Of a stretch of DNA of 5,681 bases, positions 1-4,956 are shown piece after piece (positions within the stretch are counted from its first letter, which is position 1; each line of letters starts with the position of its first letter). The notes under the pieces were generated by a model, which was not told where the DNA came from, did not search any database, and worked only from the letters and a program-made list of their open reading frames with translations. The position numbers were made by a program, and so were the translations under genes. Source of the stretch: Pseudomonadota bacterium (GTDB lineage: Bacteria; Pseudomonadota; Alphaproteobacteria; Rhizobiales; Devosiaceae); NCBI GenBank assembly GCA_023436745.1, contig JAEZHZ010000374.1, forward strand, positions 1 to 5,681. Direction: 5' to 3'.

Positions 1-675
1 CTGGCCGGTGTCGACCGGATGCTGCTGGTCAGCACCGTCGCCGCCAACCGGCGCGAACACCAGTCCCGGGCCGTCGCAGCAGCGAAGGCAGCAGGCGTCC
101 GGCACATCGTCTACACCTCCGACCCAAATGCCCGACCGAACGAAAGCGCCGGTGGCATCACGGACCACTACTGGACCGAGGTTGCCATCGCCGCCTCCGG
201 GCTCGATTTCACGCTCCTTCGCAACCACATCTACGCCGACACCGCGATCGACGCCGCGGCCCCTGCCCTTGCCAGCGGCCGGATGTTCGACGCCACCGGG
301 GATCGCGGCCGCAACTACGTCACCCGCGCCGATGCCGCCCGCACGGCCGCCGGCGCCCTGCTGACAGCAGAAGGCCAGAACATCCTCGACGTGACCGGCC
401 CCGCCCCGGTGCTGCTGGAGGAGGTCGCCCGCCTCGTCGCGGACATCTCCGGCAAGCCCGTCCAGCGGATCGGCGTCACCGGCGACCAGCTGCTCGAGGG
501 CCTGAAGGCGGCCGGCGTGCCCGGTTTCATGGCGCAACTGCTGGTCGCGTTCGACCTCGACGCTGCCGCCGGCCACCACGAGATCGTCACCGACACCGTC
601 GAGCGCTTCACCGGCCGCCAGCCGGAGTCGCTCGCTGCGTTCCTGCGCGCCAACGCCGATCGCCTGAGAACCTGA
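1..675 (+). CDS. NAD(P)H-binding oxidoreductase, NmrA/QOR2-like (5' partial)
   Basis: The frame is open from base 1 to a TGA at 673-675, giving 224 residues with the start outside the window. The fragment aligns by eye with E. coli YtfG (QOR2, about 286 aa), an NADPH:quinone reductase of the atypical short-chain dehydrogenase/NmrA group. Shared landmarks are a VDRMLLVST strand (fragment residues 4-12), AAKAAGVRHIVYTS (27-40), a TE pair followed by ASGLDFTLLRN (59-75), a Tyr shortly after (78), and a TRADAARTAA helix (108-117). About 60-65 N-terminal residues are missing, including the glycine-rich Rossmann loop that would bind the cofactor. The protein is probably cytosolic and soluble, with no signal peptide or membrane helix in the visible part. 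The substrate cannot be read from sequence; quinone, azo-compound or sensor-type NmrA roles are all possible. It is separated from the RND gene by 97 bp, with no clear terminator. Confidence 0.82.
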   Translation: MAGVDRMLLVSTVAANRREHQSRAVAAAKAAGVRHIVYTSDPNARPNESAGGITDHYWTEVAIAASGLDFTLLRNHIYADTAIDAAAPALASGRMFDATGDRGRNYVTRADAARTAAGALLTAEGQNILDVTGPAPVLLEEVARLVADISGKPVQRIGVTGDQLLEGLKAAGVPGFMAQLLVAFDLDAAAGHHEIVTDTVERFTGRQPESLAAFLRANADRLRT

Positions 676-733
676 GGCCGGCCCCGCGCCGGACCTGCGA
701 GCGCTGGACGCAATCCCCACAACCCCGTAGAAA

Positions 734-759
734 CCCCGGCATTTGGCGACACGCCGGGG
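734..759 (+). promoter_or_regulatory. GC hairpin overlapping the RND gene's ribosome binding site
   Basis: CCCCGGC (734-740) and GCCGGGG (753-759) form a perfect 7-bp stem with a 12-nt loop. The 3' arm runs straight into the purine stretch GGGGGAG (756-762), the best Shine-Dalgarno candidate for the GTG start at 773. No T run follows, so it is not a standard intrinsic terminator for the upstream oxidoreductase. If it folds in mRNA it would partly hide the ribosome binding site. Short GC stems occur by chance in DNA this GC-rich, so a function is only inferred. Confidence 0.35.
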
Positions 760-772
760 GAGTCGGGGCAGA

Positions 773-3154
773 GTGGCTGAGGGGTCTTTCGTCAAACGCC
801 TTTGGGCGCACTTCGTCCATGACCGCTCGATCGGCTTCGGCCTTGAGCACATAGGCCTCACCACACTGCGGTTCCCGCGCCTGGTGGCGATCGCCGTGCT
901 GGTGTTCAGCATAGTGTGCTTCAGCCAGATTCCGCGCGCCAATGTCGATGGCGACCTGCTGCGCGTCTATGCGCACTCCGGCCAGTACTACGACGCCTAC
1001 GAGCACCTGTCGGATACCTTTGGCACCTTCGAGAACGACATCTACGTCCTGGTCAGCACCCCTCGCCTGACCGATCCCGTCGTGCTCGAGCAGATCCGCG
1101 AACTCGCTTTCGAACTCGAGCTCAACGAGTACGCGGTCGGCACCATGTCGCCCTTCACCCTGCGCAAGCCCACCGCAAATGGCGGCTCTGTCCCCGCCGT
1201 GCCCGAGGGGATGGGGGATTTCGCCGAGGTGGCACTGGCGCTGTCTGACCTGCAGCAGAACGATCCGATGATGCGCAATCTCATCACGCCGGACCTCACC
1301 GGCGTGGTGCTGATCATGTTCCCCAACCAGGATCTGGTGCGCGAGCACGGCGCCAAGGCGATGATCGCCAGCCTGCGCGAGACCATCGCCTACTACGAAA
1401 ACGACGACGTCCACATCGAGATCACCGGCCCGCCCGTGTGGACTTCGGAGATGCTGAACGCAGCGGTCGACGATCAGGTGAAGTTCACGATCTGGGGCTT
1501 CGGCCTCGGCGCCATCATCGCCCTGTTCGCGCTGCGCTCGTTCTGGGGTGCTCTCATCGTCGCCGCCACGCCGTTCCTCGCGGTGATGTGGTCCATGGGT
1601 ATCATCCTGCTGCTCTTCGGCTCGTTCAGCTTCCTCACCATCATCGTCACCACACTGGTGCTGGTGATCTCCTTTGCCGAGTCGATGTTCTTCGTCTTCA
1701 ACTGGCTCGCCTACTGGCGCGACGGCATGGAGCCGAACAAGGCTGTGGACGCGACCGTCAAGCTGGTCGGCCCCGCCGCTGCACTGACCATGCTGACGAC
1801 CTTCGTCAGCTTCGCCTCCCTGGCCCTCACGCCGGGCCAGGGTGTGCGCGAGTTCTCCGCCGCCGGCGCCATCGGGACGTTCCTGCTCTTCGTGTGCCTG
1901 ATGACGTTCCTGCCGCTGCTGCTGAAGCTGGCCGTACGCCTCGGGTTCAAGGCGCCGAAGCGCTCGAGCCTGGTCCTGACCGCGCCGCTGCCGCTGAGCT
2001 GGTTTCTCGCCAGCCGTTTCGGCCGTCCCCTCTCCATTGCGGCGATTGTCGTCACCATCCTGCTTTTCATCCCCTACGGGCTGATCAAGCCGCACTTCTC
2101 CTTCGAGGATTTCGTAGCACGCGATTCCAGCGCCCTCACCGCCGCCGAGCAGATAGACAGCGGCGTCGGTGGCGTTGCTCCGCTGTATGTGCGGGTGCCG
2201 CTGGTGGAGAACGACCCGAACGTCGCCCCGCGGGACTTTGAGAAGATCCGCACCGTCCATGAGGTGCTGGAATCCTACCTGGGTCAGAACAAGGTCATCT
2301 CCGCGGCCAGCATGACAAACTACACCGACGCCGGCTTCACGCGTGAAGAGGTGTTCGAGGCGGTCGGTCCCTTCATGCGCAAGCGCTTCGTTACCGATGA
2401 CGGCTCTCAGGCGCTGGTGACTGGCTTCATGCCGACCATCGTCGAGTCCGACGCCCTCAAGCGGCTGGTCAGCGATCTTGAGGACGATCTCGAAGCTGCC
2501 GGGGTCTCCGATGCCGAGGTGGGAGGCTTCCGCATTCTCACCACCTTCGCTACGGACGACATCGTCTGGGGCCTCCAGATGGACCTCACGCTCTCGGTAC
2601 TGGTCAATATCGGGCTGATCGGATTTGCCTTCCAGTCGTTCCGCGTCGCCGCGGCGTCTGCCATTCCAAACCTGTTCCCGGTTCTCGGCACCATCGCCTG
2701 GCTCTACTTCACCGGCGCCGGCCTGCAGCTCACGACCGTGATCGCGCTCACCATCGCCTTCGGCATCGCCGTGGACGACACCGTGCACTTCCTGTCGCAC
2801 TACCTGCACTCGCGACGCGAGGAGGGACGGCCGCATCTGGAGGCGGTGAAGCACACGCTGGAGCGCATCGGCGGCGCCATCGTGGCCACCACCATCATCC
2901 TGTGCTCGGGCGTGATCATCGTTACCTTTTCCGAACTGCCGCAGGTCGCACTGTTCGGCACGCTGTTCGTGTCGACCCTCGGCTTCGCGGTGATCGGCGA
3001 CCTGTTCATCCTGCCGGCACTGCTGGCAGCGGGCGGCAGGTTCTTCGAGCCGCTCGGCAGGATCCGGGTCCGCACGGCGGATCATGAGCCGACCCCGGAC
3101 GACCCGACGGGCGACACCATTACCCGCGACAGCACCGGGCAAATCCCCACGTGA
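773..3154 (+). CDS. RND-superfamily exporter, MMPL/SSD type, 12 transmembrane helices
   Basis: This is a 793-residue inner-membrane transporter with the duplicated RND layout. TM1 is at about 35-53, followed by a periplasmic domain at about 54-239. TM2-TM6 lie in 240-390, TM7 at about 419-437, a second periplasmic domain at about 438-603, and TM8-TM12 in 604-752, with a polar tail to 793. The second half carries the family's TM10 signature GIAVDDTVHFLSHY (664-677) with Asp668-Asp669 as likely proton-relay residues. The equivalent TM4 stretch reads VISFAESMFF, with a single acidic residue, Glu303. Architecture and length fit the COG1033-type predicted exporters (MMPL, HpnN and Patched relatives), which commonly move lipids or other hydrophobic molecules; the actual substrate is unknown. 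I chose GTG 773 because GGGGGAG lies 10 nt upstream. The longer frame starts at TTG 743, which has no ribosome binding site and adds only a basic GC-rich stub. No periplasmic adaptor or outer-membrane channel gene is adjacent. Confidence 0.9.
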   Translation: MAEGSFVKRLWAHFVHDRSIGFGLEHIGLTTLRFPRLVAIAVLVFSIVCFSQIPRANVDGDLLRVYAHSGQYYDAYEHLSDTFGTFENDIYVLVSTPRLTDPVVLEQIRELAFELELNEYAVGTMSPFTLRKPTANGGSVPAVPEGMGDFAEVALALSDLQQNDPMMRNLITPDLTGVVLIMFPNQDLVREHGAKAMIASLRETIAYYENDDVHIEITGPPVWTSEMLNAAVDDQVKFTIWGFGLGAIIALFALRSFWGALIVAATPFLAVMWSMGIILLLFGSFSFLTIIVTTLVLVISFAESMFFVFNWLAYWRDGMEPNKAVDATVKLVGPAAALTMLTTFVSFASLALTPGQGVREFSAAGAIGTFLLFVCLMTFLPLLLKLAVRLGFKAPKRSSLVLTAPLPLSWFLASRFGRPLSIAAIVVTILLFIPYGLIKPHFSFEDFVARDSSALTAAEQIDSGVGGVAPLYVRVPLVENDPNVAPRDFEKIRTVHEVLESYLGQNKVISAASMTNYTDAGFTREEVFEAVGPFMRKRFVTDDGSQALVTGFMPTIVESDALKRLVSDLEDDLEAAGVSDAEVGGFRILTTFATDDIVWGLQMDLTLSVLVNIGLIGFAFQSFRVAAASAIPNLFPVLGTIAWLYFTGAGLQLTTVIALTIAFGIAVDDTVHFLSHYLHSRREEGRPHLEAVKHTLERIGGAIVATTIILCSGVIIVTFSELPQVALFGTLFVSTLGFAVIGDLFILPALLAAGGRFFEPLGRIRVRTADHEPTPDDPTGDTITRDSTGQIPT

Positions 3155-3180
3155 AGGCAGGCTGCTTGCGGCGCTCCGCC

Positions 3181-3217
3181 CCTGCCGATTACAAGAATGG
3201 TCAAGTGATTCGGCAGG
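3181..3217. repeat. Inverted repeat after the RND gene
   Basis: CCTGCCG (3181-3187) pairs perfectly with CGGCAGG (3211-3217). After one bulged T (3210) the stem can continue as ATTAC (3188-3192) against GTGAT (3205-3209), giving about 12 pairs around a 12-nt loop. It begins 27 bp after the RND stop. No T run follows, so it is not a canonical intrinsic terminator; it could protect the mRNA 3' end or be a protein-binding site. Bases 3155-3339 contain no other convincing gene or promoter. Confidence 0.4.
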
Positions 3218-3258
3218 CTCGCGAGGTGCAGCCGGCATTTCACGCCATGGCAACGACA

Positions 3259-3297
3259 GTGCCGGTGCGCACTGCTTCTGCTACCGGTTTCCGGCAC
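3259..3297. repeat. Inverted repeat upstream of the exported-protein gene
   Basis: GTGCCGG (3259-3265) and CCGGCAC (3291-3297) are perfect complements separated by 25 bp. An alternative shorter pairing is CCGGT (3262-3266) with ACCGG (3283-3287). The structure ends 28 bp before the GGAGG of the exported-protein gene, so it could sit in that gene's leader or mark an operator. With 7-bp GC-rich arms a chance origin is quite possible. Confidence 0.3.
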
Positions 3298-3339
3298 GGA
3301 TCTGCCGGGGGGCAAGATTTGGACTGGAGGCCTTTTGCG

Positions 3340-3864
3340 ATGACCCTTTTCCGACCCCTGTCGCGGGTTGCCGCGCTTGTCGGTCTGCTTCTGGCGGGCG
3401 GGTTCGCCGCACCGGCATTCGCTGGGCCGGCCGAGGTGGCTCTCATTCAGTCCTATATCGGTGAGTGGCGCGGCCGTGGTGTTCTTATCGGTGCCAATCG
3501 CGAAACCGTCGTCTGCCGGCTGGCACTGAGCCACGGCAACCAGGACAAGGTGAACTACAACGGCCGCTGCACGCTGGCCGGCACCCAGCTCTCGATTGCG
3601 GGCACCATTGCCTATGTCGAGGCCGCCCGCCGCTACGAGGCCGCCATGACGTCCAACGCCACCTTCTCGGGCATCGCCGTTGGCCAGAAGCGGGGCGGCG
3701 GCCTCGTGTTCAACCTGCGCGAGCGCGATCAGGACGAAGAGGGCAAGGACCTGAACATCAGCGCCCAGATCAACCTGAACGGCGACGCTATCAACGTGAC
3801 CTTCGACGTGGTCTACGTCGAAAGCGGTGACAGCCTCCGCGCCGAGGTGCCGTTCGCGCGATAA
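3340..3864 (+). CDS. Small exported protein of unknown function, two cysteines
   Basis: The gene encodes 174 residues. ATG 3340 is preceded by GGAGG (3326-3330) at 9-nt spacing and opens a textbook Sec signal peptide: basic start with Arg5 and Arg9, a hydrophobic core at about 10-25, and AFA before a predicted cleavage between Ala28 and Gly29. The mature protein of about 146 residues contains no further membrane helix. It holds two cysteines, Cys59 and Cys77, spaced to form a disulfide in the periplasm. Alternating polar/hydrophobic stretches such as LNISAQINL (138-146) and INVTFDVVYV (151-160) suggest a mainly beta fold, perhaps a small barrel. GEWRGRGVLIG (41-51) looks like the opening strand-turn motif. 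I do not recognise a named family and see no catalytic motif, lipobox or repeat. The frame is open back to GTG 3151, but that longer version would bury the signal peptide and lacks a ribosome binding site. It lies 185 bp after the RND gene and is closed by its own terminator. Confidence 0.85.
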   Translation: MTLFRPLSRVAALVGLLLAGGFAAPAFAGPAEVALIQSYIGEWRGRGVLIGANRETVVCRLALSHGNQDKVNYNGRCTLAGTQLSIAGTIAYVEAARRYEAAMTSNATFSGIAVGQKRGGGLVFNLRERDQDEEGKDLNISAQINLNGDAINVTFDVVYVESGDSLRAEVPFAR

Positions 3865-3892
3865 GCGAAACTGCAGCCTGCTTGTCGAGAAT

Positions 3893-3913
3893 GGGCGGCT
3901 GTGCCGCCCTTTC
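3893..3913 (+). terminator. Intrinsic terminator of the exported-protein gene
   Basis: GGGCGGC (3893-3899), a TGT loop (3900-3902) and GCCGCCC (3903-3909) form a perfect 7-bp GC stem, followed by TTTC (3910-3913). It begins 28 bp after the TAA of the exported-protein gene. The T run is short, but stem strength and position fit an intrinsic terminator on the + strand. It faces a matching terminator from ssb. Confidence 0.72.
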
Positions 3914-3955
3914 AGTTCGTATGCTCGCCGCAGCCGGCACACGAACTGAAAAGGG
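3907..3955. repeat. Inverted repeat joining two convergent terminators
   Basis: TTCAGTTCGT (3911-3920) and ACGAACTGAA (3941-3950) are perfect 10-bp complements with a 20-bp spacer. Allowing one extra A, the match widens to CCCTTTCAGTTCGT (3907-3920) against ACGAACTGAAAAGGG (3941-3955), so each arm includes the T/A tract and last stem bases of its neighbouring terminator hairpin. As a result, transcripts from either side run from a GC hairpin into nearly the same trailing sequence, TTT(T)CAGTTCGT. This may be a bidirectional termination module or the trace of an inverted duplication. Confidence 0.7.
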
Positions 3956-3970
3956 CCGCTTCCGCGGCCC
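3949..3970 (-). terminator. Intrinsic terminator of ssb
   Basis: Read on the minus strand, GGGCCGC (3970-3964), a GGAA loop (3963-3960) and GCGGCCC (3959-3953) are followed by TTTT (3952-3949). This is a compact, classic intrinsic terminator that begins 10 bp after the ssb stop codon. The loop is a GNRA-type tetraloop (GGAA), which favours stable folding. Confidence 0.8.
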
Positions 3971-3980
3971 CTTCACATAC

Positions 3981-4502
3981 TCAGAACGGGTTGTCGTCAT
4001 CCATGCCGCCCGGCTCGAAGGCCGGTGCGTTCGCCGCGGGACGCCGCCCGCCACCACCGCCGCCTTGGTCGCGGACGCCCCGGAAGCCGGTGTCCCCACC
4101 GCCGCCATAACCGCCACCACCGTAGCCGCCGCCTTCGCCTGCACCTTCACCGCGGCCGTCGAGCAGCACCATGGACGAGTTGAAGTTCTGCAGCACGATC
4201 TCGGTCGAGTACTTGTCCTGGCCGGACTGGTCCTGCCACTTGCGGGTCTGCAACTGGCCCTCGATGTAGACCTTTGAGCCCTTGCGCAGGTACTGCTCGG
4301 CAACACGGGCCAGGCCTTCCGAAAAGATCACCACGCGGTGCCACTCGGTTTTCTCGCGCTGTTCGCCGGTGTTGCGGTCCTTCCAGCGCTCCGAGGTCGC
4401 CACGGACAGGTTCACCACCTTGCCGCCGCTCGGCAGGTTGCGCACTTCAGGGTCGTTGCCAAGATTGCCGACCAAAATCACCTTGTTGACGCTGCCTGCC
4501 AT
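3981..4502 (-). CDS. ssb: Single-stranded DNA-binding protein SSB
   Basis: This 173-residue protein coats single-stranded DNA during replication, recombination and repair. Residues 1 to about 112 form the OB fold: it opens MAGSVNKVILVGNLGNDPEVR and has the aromatic DNA-stacking positions of bacterial SSB (Trp40, Trp54, Phe60, Trp89) and the YIEGQLQTRKWQ strand (79-90). Residues about 116-155 are a glycine-rich flexible linker. The acidic tip MDDDNPF (167-173) is the conserved hook that recruits partner proteins; Asn replaces the Ile of E. coli DDDIPF. ATG 4502 is chosen because AGAGGTGA (4515-4508) lies 5 nt upstream and the protein starts exactly where SSBs do. An upstream in-frame ATG (4634) would add a non-SSB stub and lie inside the LexA box. 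It is transcribed divergently from uvrA and has a LexA box over its predicted promoter, so SOS control is likely. Confidence 0.97.
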   Translation of the reverse strand: MAGSVNKVILVGNLGNDPEVRNLPSGGKVVNLSVATSERWKDRNTGEQREKTEWHRVVIFSEGLARVAEQYLRKGSKVYIEGQLQTRKWQDQSGQDKYSTEIVLQNFNSSMVLLDGRGEGAGEGGGYGGGGYGGGGDTGFRGVRDQGGGGGGRRPAANAPAFEPGGMDDDNPF

Positions 4503-4526
4503 CGCCTTCACCTCTCGCAAATTCAG

Positions 4527-4544
4527 CCCCGCGCAGTTGCGGGG
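4527..4544 (-). promoter_or_regulatory. Hairpin in the ssb leader
   Basis: CCCCGC (4527-4532) pairs with GCGGGG (4539-4544), extendable by one G-T pair to a 4-nt loop. In the ssb mRNA the hairpin ends about 11 nt before the Shine-Dalgarno sequence (4515-4508), leaving that site free. No T run follows, so it is not a terminator. It may stabilise the 5' end or tune translation; this is inference from structure alone. A second stem in the same leader is TGGCCG (4578-4583) with CGGCCA (4589-4594). Confidence 0.4.
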
Positions 4545-4628
4545 GCGCTTCCGTTCGCATGTTCTACAGCGTCTTGGTGGCCGTGGCGCGGCCAAACTAT
4601 GCTTTTGAACAGTCGAGCGTCCGTCTAT

Positions 4629-4643
4629 GTTCACATTATGTTC
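4629..4643. promoter_or_regulatory. LexA (SOS) box 1, ssb side
   Basis: GTTC (4629-4632), ACATTAT, GTTC (4640-4643) is a perfect match to GTTC-N7-GTTC, the direct-repeat LexA operator described in Alphaproteobacteria. It overlaps the predicted ssb -10, so bound LexA should block RNA polymerase until DNA damage triggers LexA self-cleavage. Confidence 0.88.
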
Positions 4644-4661
4644 TCATGCCAACCCAGTCAA
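4629..4661 (-). promoter_or_regulatory. Predicted ssb promoter
   Basis: On the minus strand, TTGACT (4661-4656) is a good -35. The expected -10 falls within the LexA box: CATAAT (4640-4635) at 15-nt spacing, or TAATGT (4638-4633) at 17 nt. The predicted transcript would have a leader of about 125 nt. The -35 is a 5/6 match to TTGACA. The start point is not determined. Confidence 0.6.
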
Positions 4662-4670
4662 GCGTTGGCC

Positions 4671-4693
4671 CTGCTGACAGCGCCTGTCAGCAG
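4671..4693. repeat. Perfect palindrome between the two promoters
   Basis: CTGCTGACAG (4671-4680) and CTGTCAGCAG (4684-4693) are perfect 10-bp inverted arms around CGC. There is no T run on either strand, arguing against a terminator. It lies 9 bp upstream of the ssb -35 and 68 bp upstream of the uvrA -35, a typical place for an activator or repressor site. It does not resemble the LexA box. A partial copy of one arm, CCGTCAGCAA, lies at 4724-4733. Confidence 0.7.
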
Positions 4694-4761
4694 CGATGCC
4701 GCAGTGAGGGTTTGGGGGCCGGACCGTCAGCAACGTCTGGAGGCGATTGGGAGCCGGCCTC

Positions 4762-4792
4762 TTGACCGACTCGGTGCCGTTCCTGCTATGTT
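4762..4792 (+). promoter_or_regulatory. Predicted uvrA promoter
   Basis: TTGACC (4762-4767) is a plausible -35. A -10-like CTATGT (4786-4791) or TATGTT (4787-4792) follows at 18-19 nt, inside LexA box 2; GCTATG also resembles the GCTA core of alphaproteobacterial housekeeping promoters. Transcription would start near 4797-4800, about 160 nt ahead of the uvrA ATG. The -10 is weak and the start point is not determined. Confidence 0.55.
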
Positions 4793-4793
4793 C
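4779..4793. promoter_or_regulatory. LexA (SOS) box 2, uvrA side
   Basis: GTTC (4779-4782), CTGCTAT, GTTC (4790-4793) is a second perfect GTTC-N7-GTTC. It overlaps the predicted uvrA -10. Both boxes share TATGTTCT at the right-hand half. Because the motif is a direct repeat it has a direction: this box points with uvrA, whereas box 1 points against ssb. Confidence 0.88.
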
Positions 4794-4956
4794 TAGGCAC
4801 GCGGGCGTGACCGGAACGAACCGCTTCGCGCCGGTACGATGCTTGCACCGGGGGACCGCTGAGCCTATCTCTGCGTTTCCCTACAGATAGTGTTACGCGC
4901 CAAGTCGCCACGGTACTGCCTTCGGGCGCCGAGACGAAGAGCCAACTGCGGACCCG
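4794..4956 (+). other. Long predicted uvrA leader with hairpins and a tiny upstream ORF
   Basis: If transcription starts just after LexA box 2, the uvrA message has about 160 nt before its start codon. Inside lie a hairpin at 4810-4835 (ACCGG paired with CCGGT, then CGAA with TTCG around CCGC, separated by a 2x2 internal loop) and a second hairpin at 4865-4890 (CTATCT with AGATAG, 14-nt loop). Between them is a 7-codon ORF, 4839-4862, encoding MLAPGDR. The upstream ORF has no obvious ribosome binding site and may be chance. No known riboswitch is recognised. Confidence 0.4.

Larger units (their letters stand above)
4503..4956. promoter_or_regulatory. Divergent ssb/uvrA control region
   Basis: This 454-bp stretch has no convincing protein gene. 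It holds the ssb leader, an ssb promoter with LexA box, a perfect palindrome, a uvrA promoter with LexA box, and a long uvrA leader, each listed separately. It includes AT-richer patches such as 4594-4646, unlike the surrounding coding DNA. The two LexA boxes are 150 bp apart, start to start. Confidence 0.85.

Noticed and set aside
743..772. TTG start at 743 for the RND exporter.
   Set aside because: There is no ribosome binding site upstream, and the added ten residues are a basic stub encoded by the hairpin region. GTG 773 has a purine-rich site at suitable spacing.
3199..3204. TTGACC on the minus strand, a possible -35 element.
   Set aside because: There is no paired -10 with a downstream minus-strand gene; it would only fire antisense to the RND gene. 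It also lies within the loop and stem of an inverted repeat.
608..3253. An 881-codon open frame on the minus strand opposite the RND gene.
   Set aside because: The RND frame has a coherent 12-helix family protein. The opposite frame gives a charged Arg/His/Gln/Glu-rich product with no domain, as expected from the complement of GC-biased, membrane-protein codons.
3151..3339. GTG 3151 overlapping the RND stop (GTGA) as the start of the exported protein.
   Set aside because: The overlap looks like translational coupling, but there is no Shine-Dalgarno sequence, and the extra 63 residues would place the signal peptide internally. ATG 3340 has GGAGG and a clean signal peptide.
4060..4152. GC-rich repetitive sequence that resembles a tandem repeat.
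   Set aside because: It encodes the glycine-rich linker of SSB. Low complexity here is normal for the family, and unit length is irregular.
4553..4564. A third possible LexA box, GTTC (4553-4556) and GTTC (4561-4564).
   Set aside because: The half-sites are 4 bp apart instead of 7, and no 7-bp-spaced partner exists for either.
4503..4634. Upstream ATG at 4634 as the ssb start.
   Set aside because: The added sequence has no SSB similarity and starts within the LexA box, where RNA polymerase should bind. ATG 4502 has a strong ribosome binding site and matches the family N-terminus.
4843..4871. A possible second uvrA promoter, TTGCAC with TATCTC at 17-bp spacing.
   Set aside because: Both elements match the consensus poorly, and the -10 falls in the arm of a hairpin. 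It was not strong enough to list as a feature.
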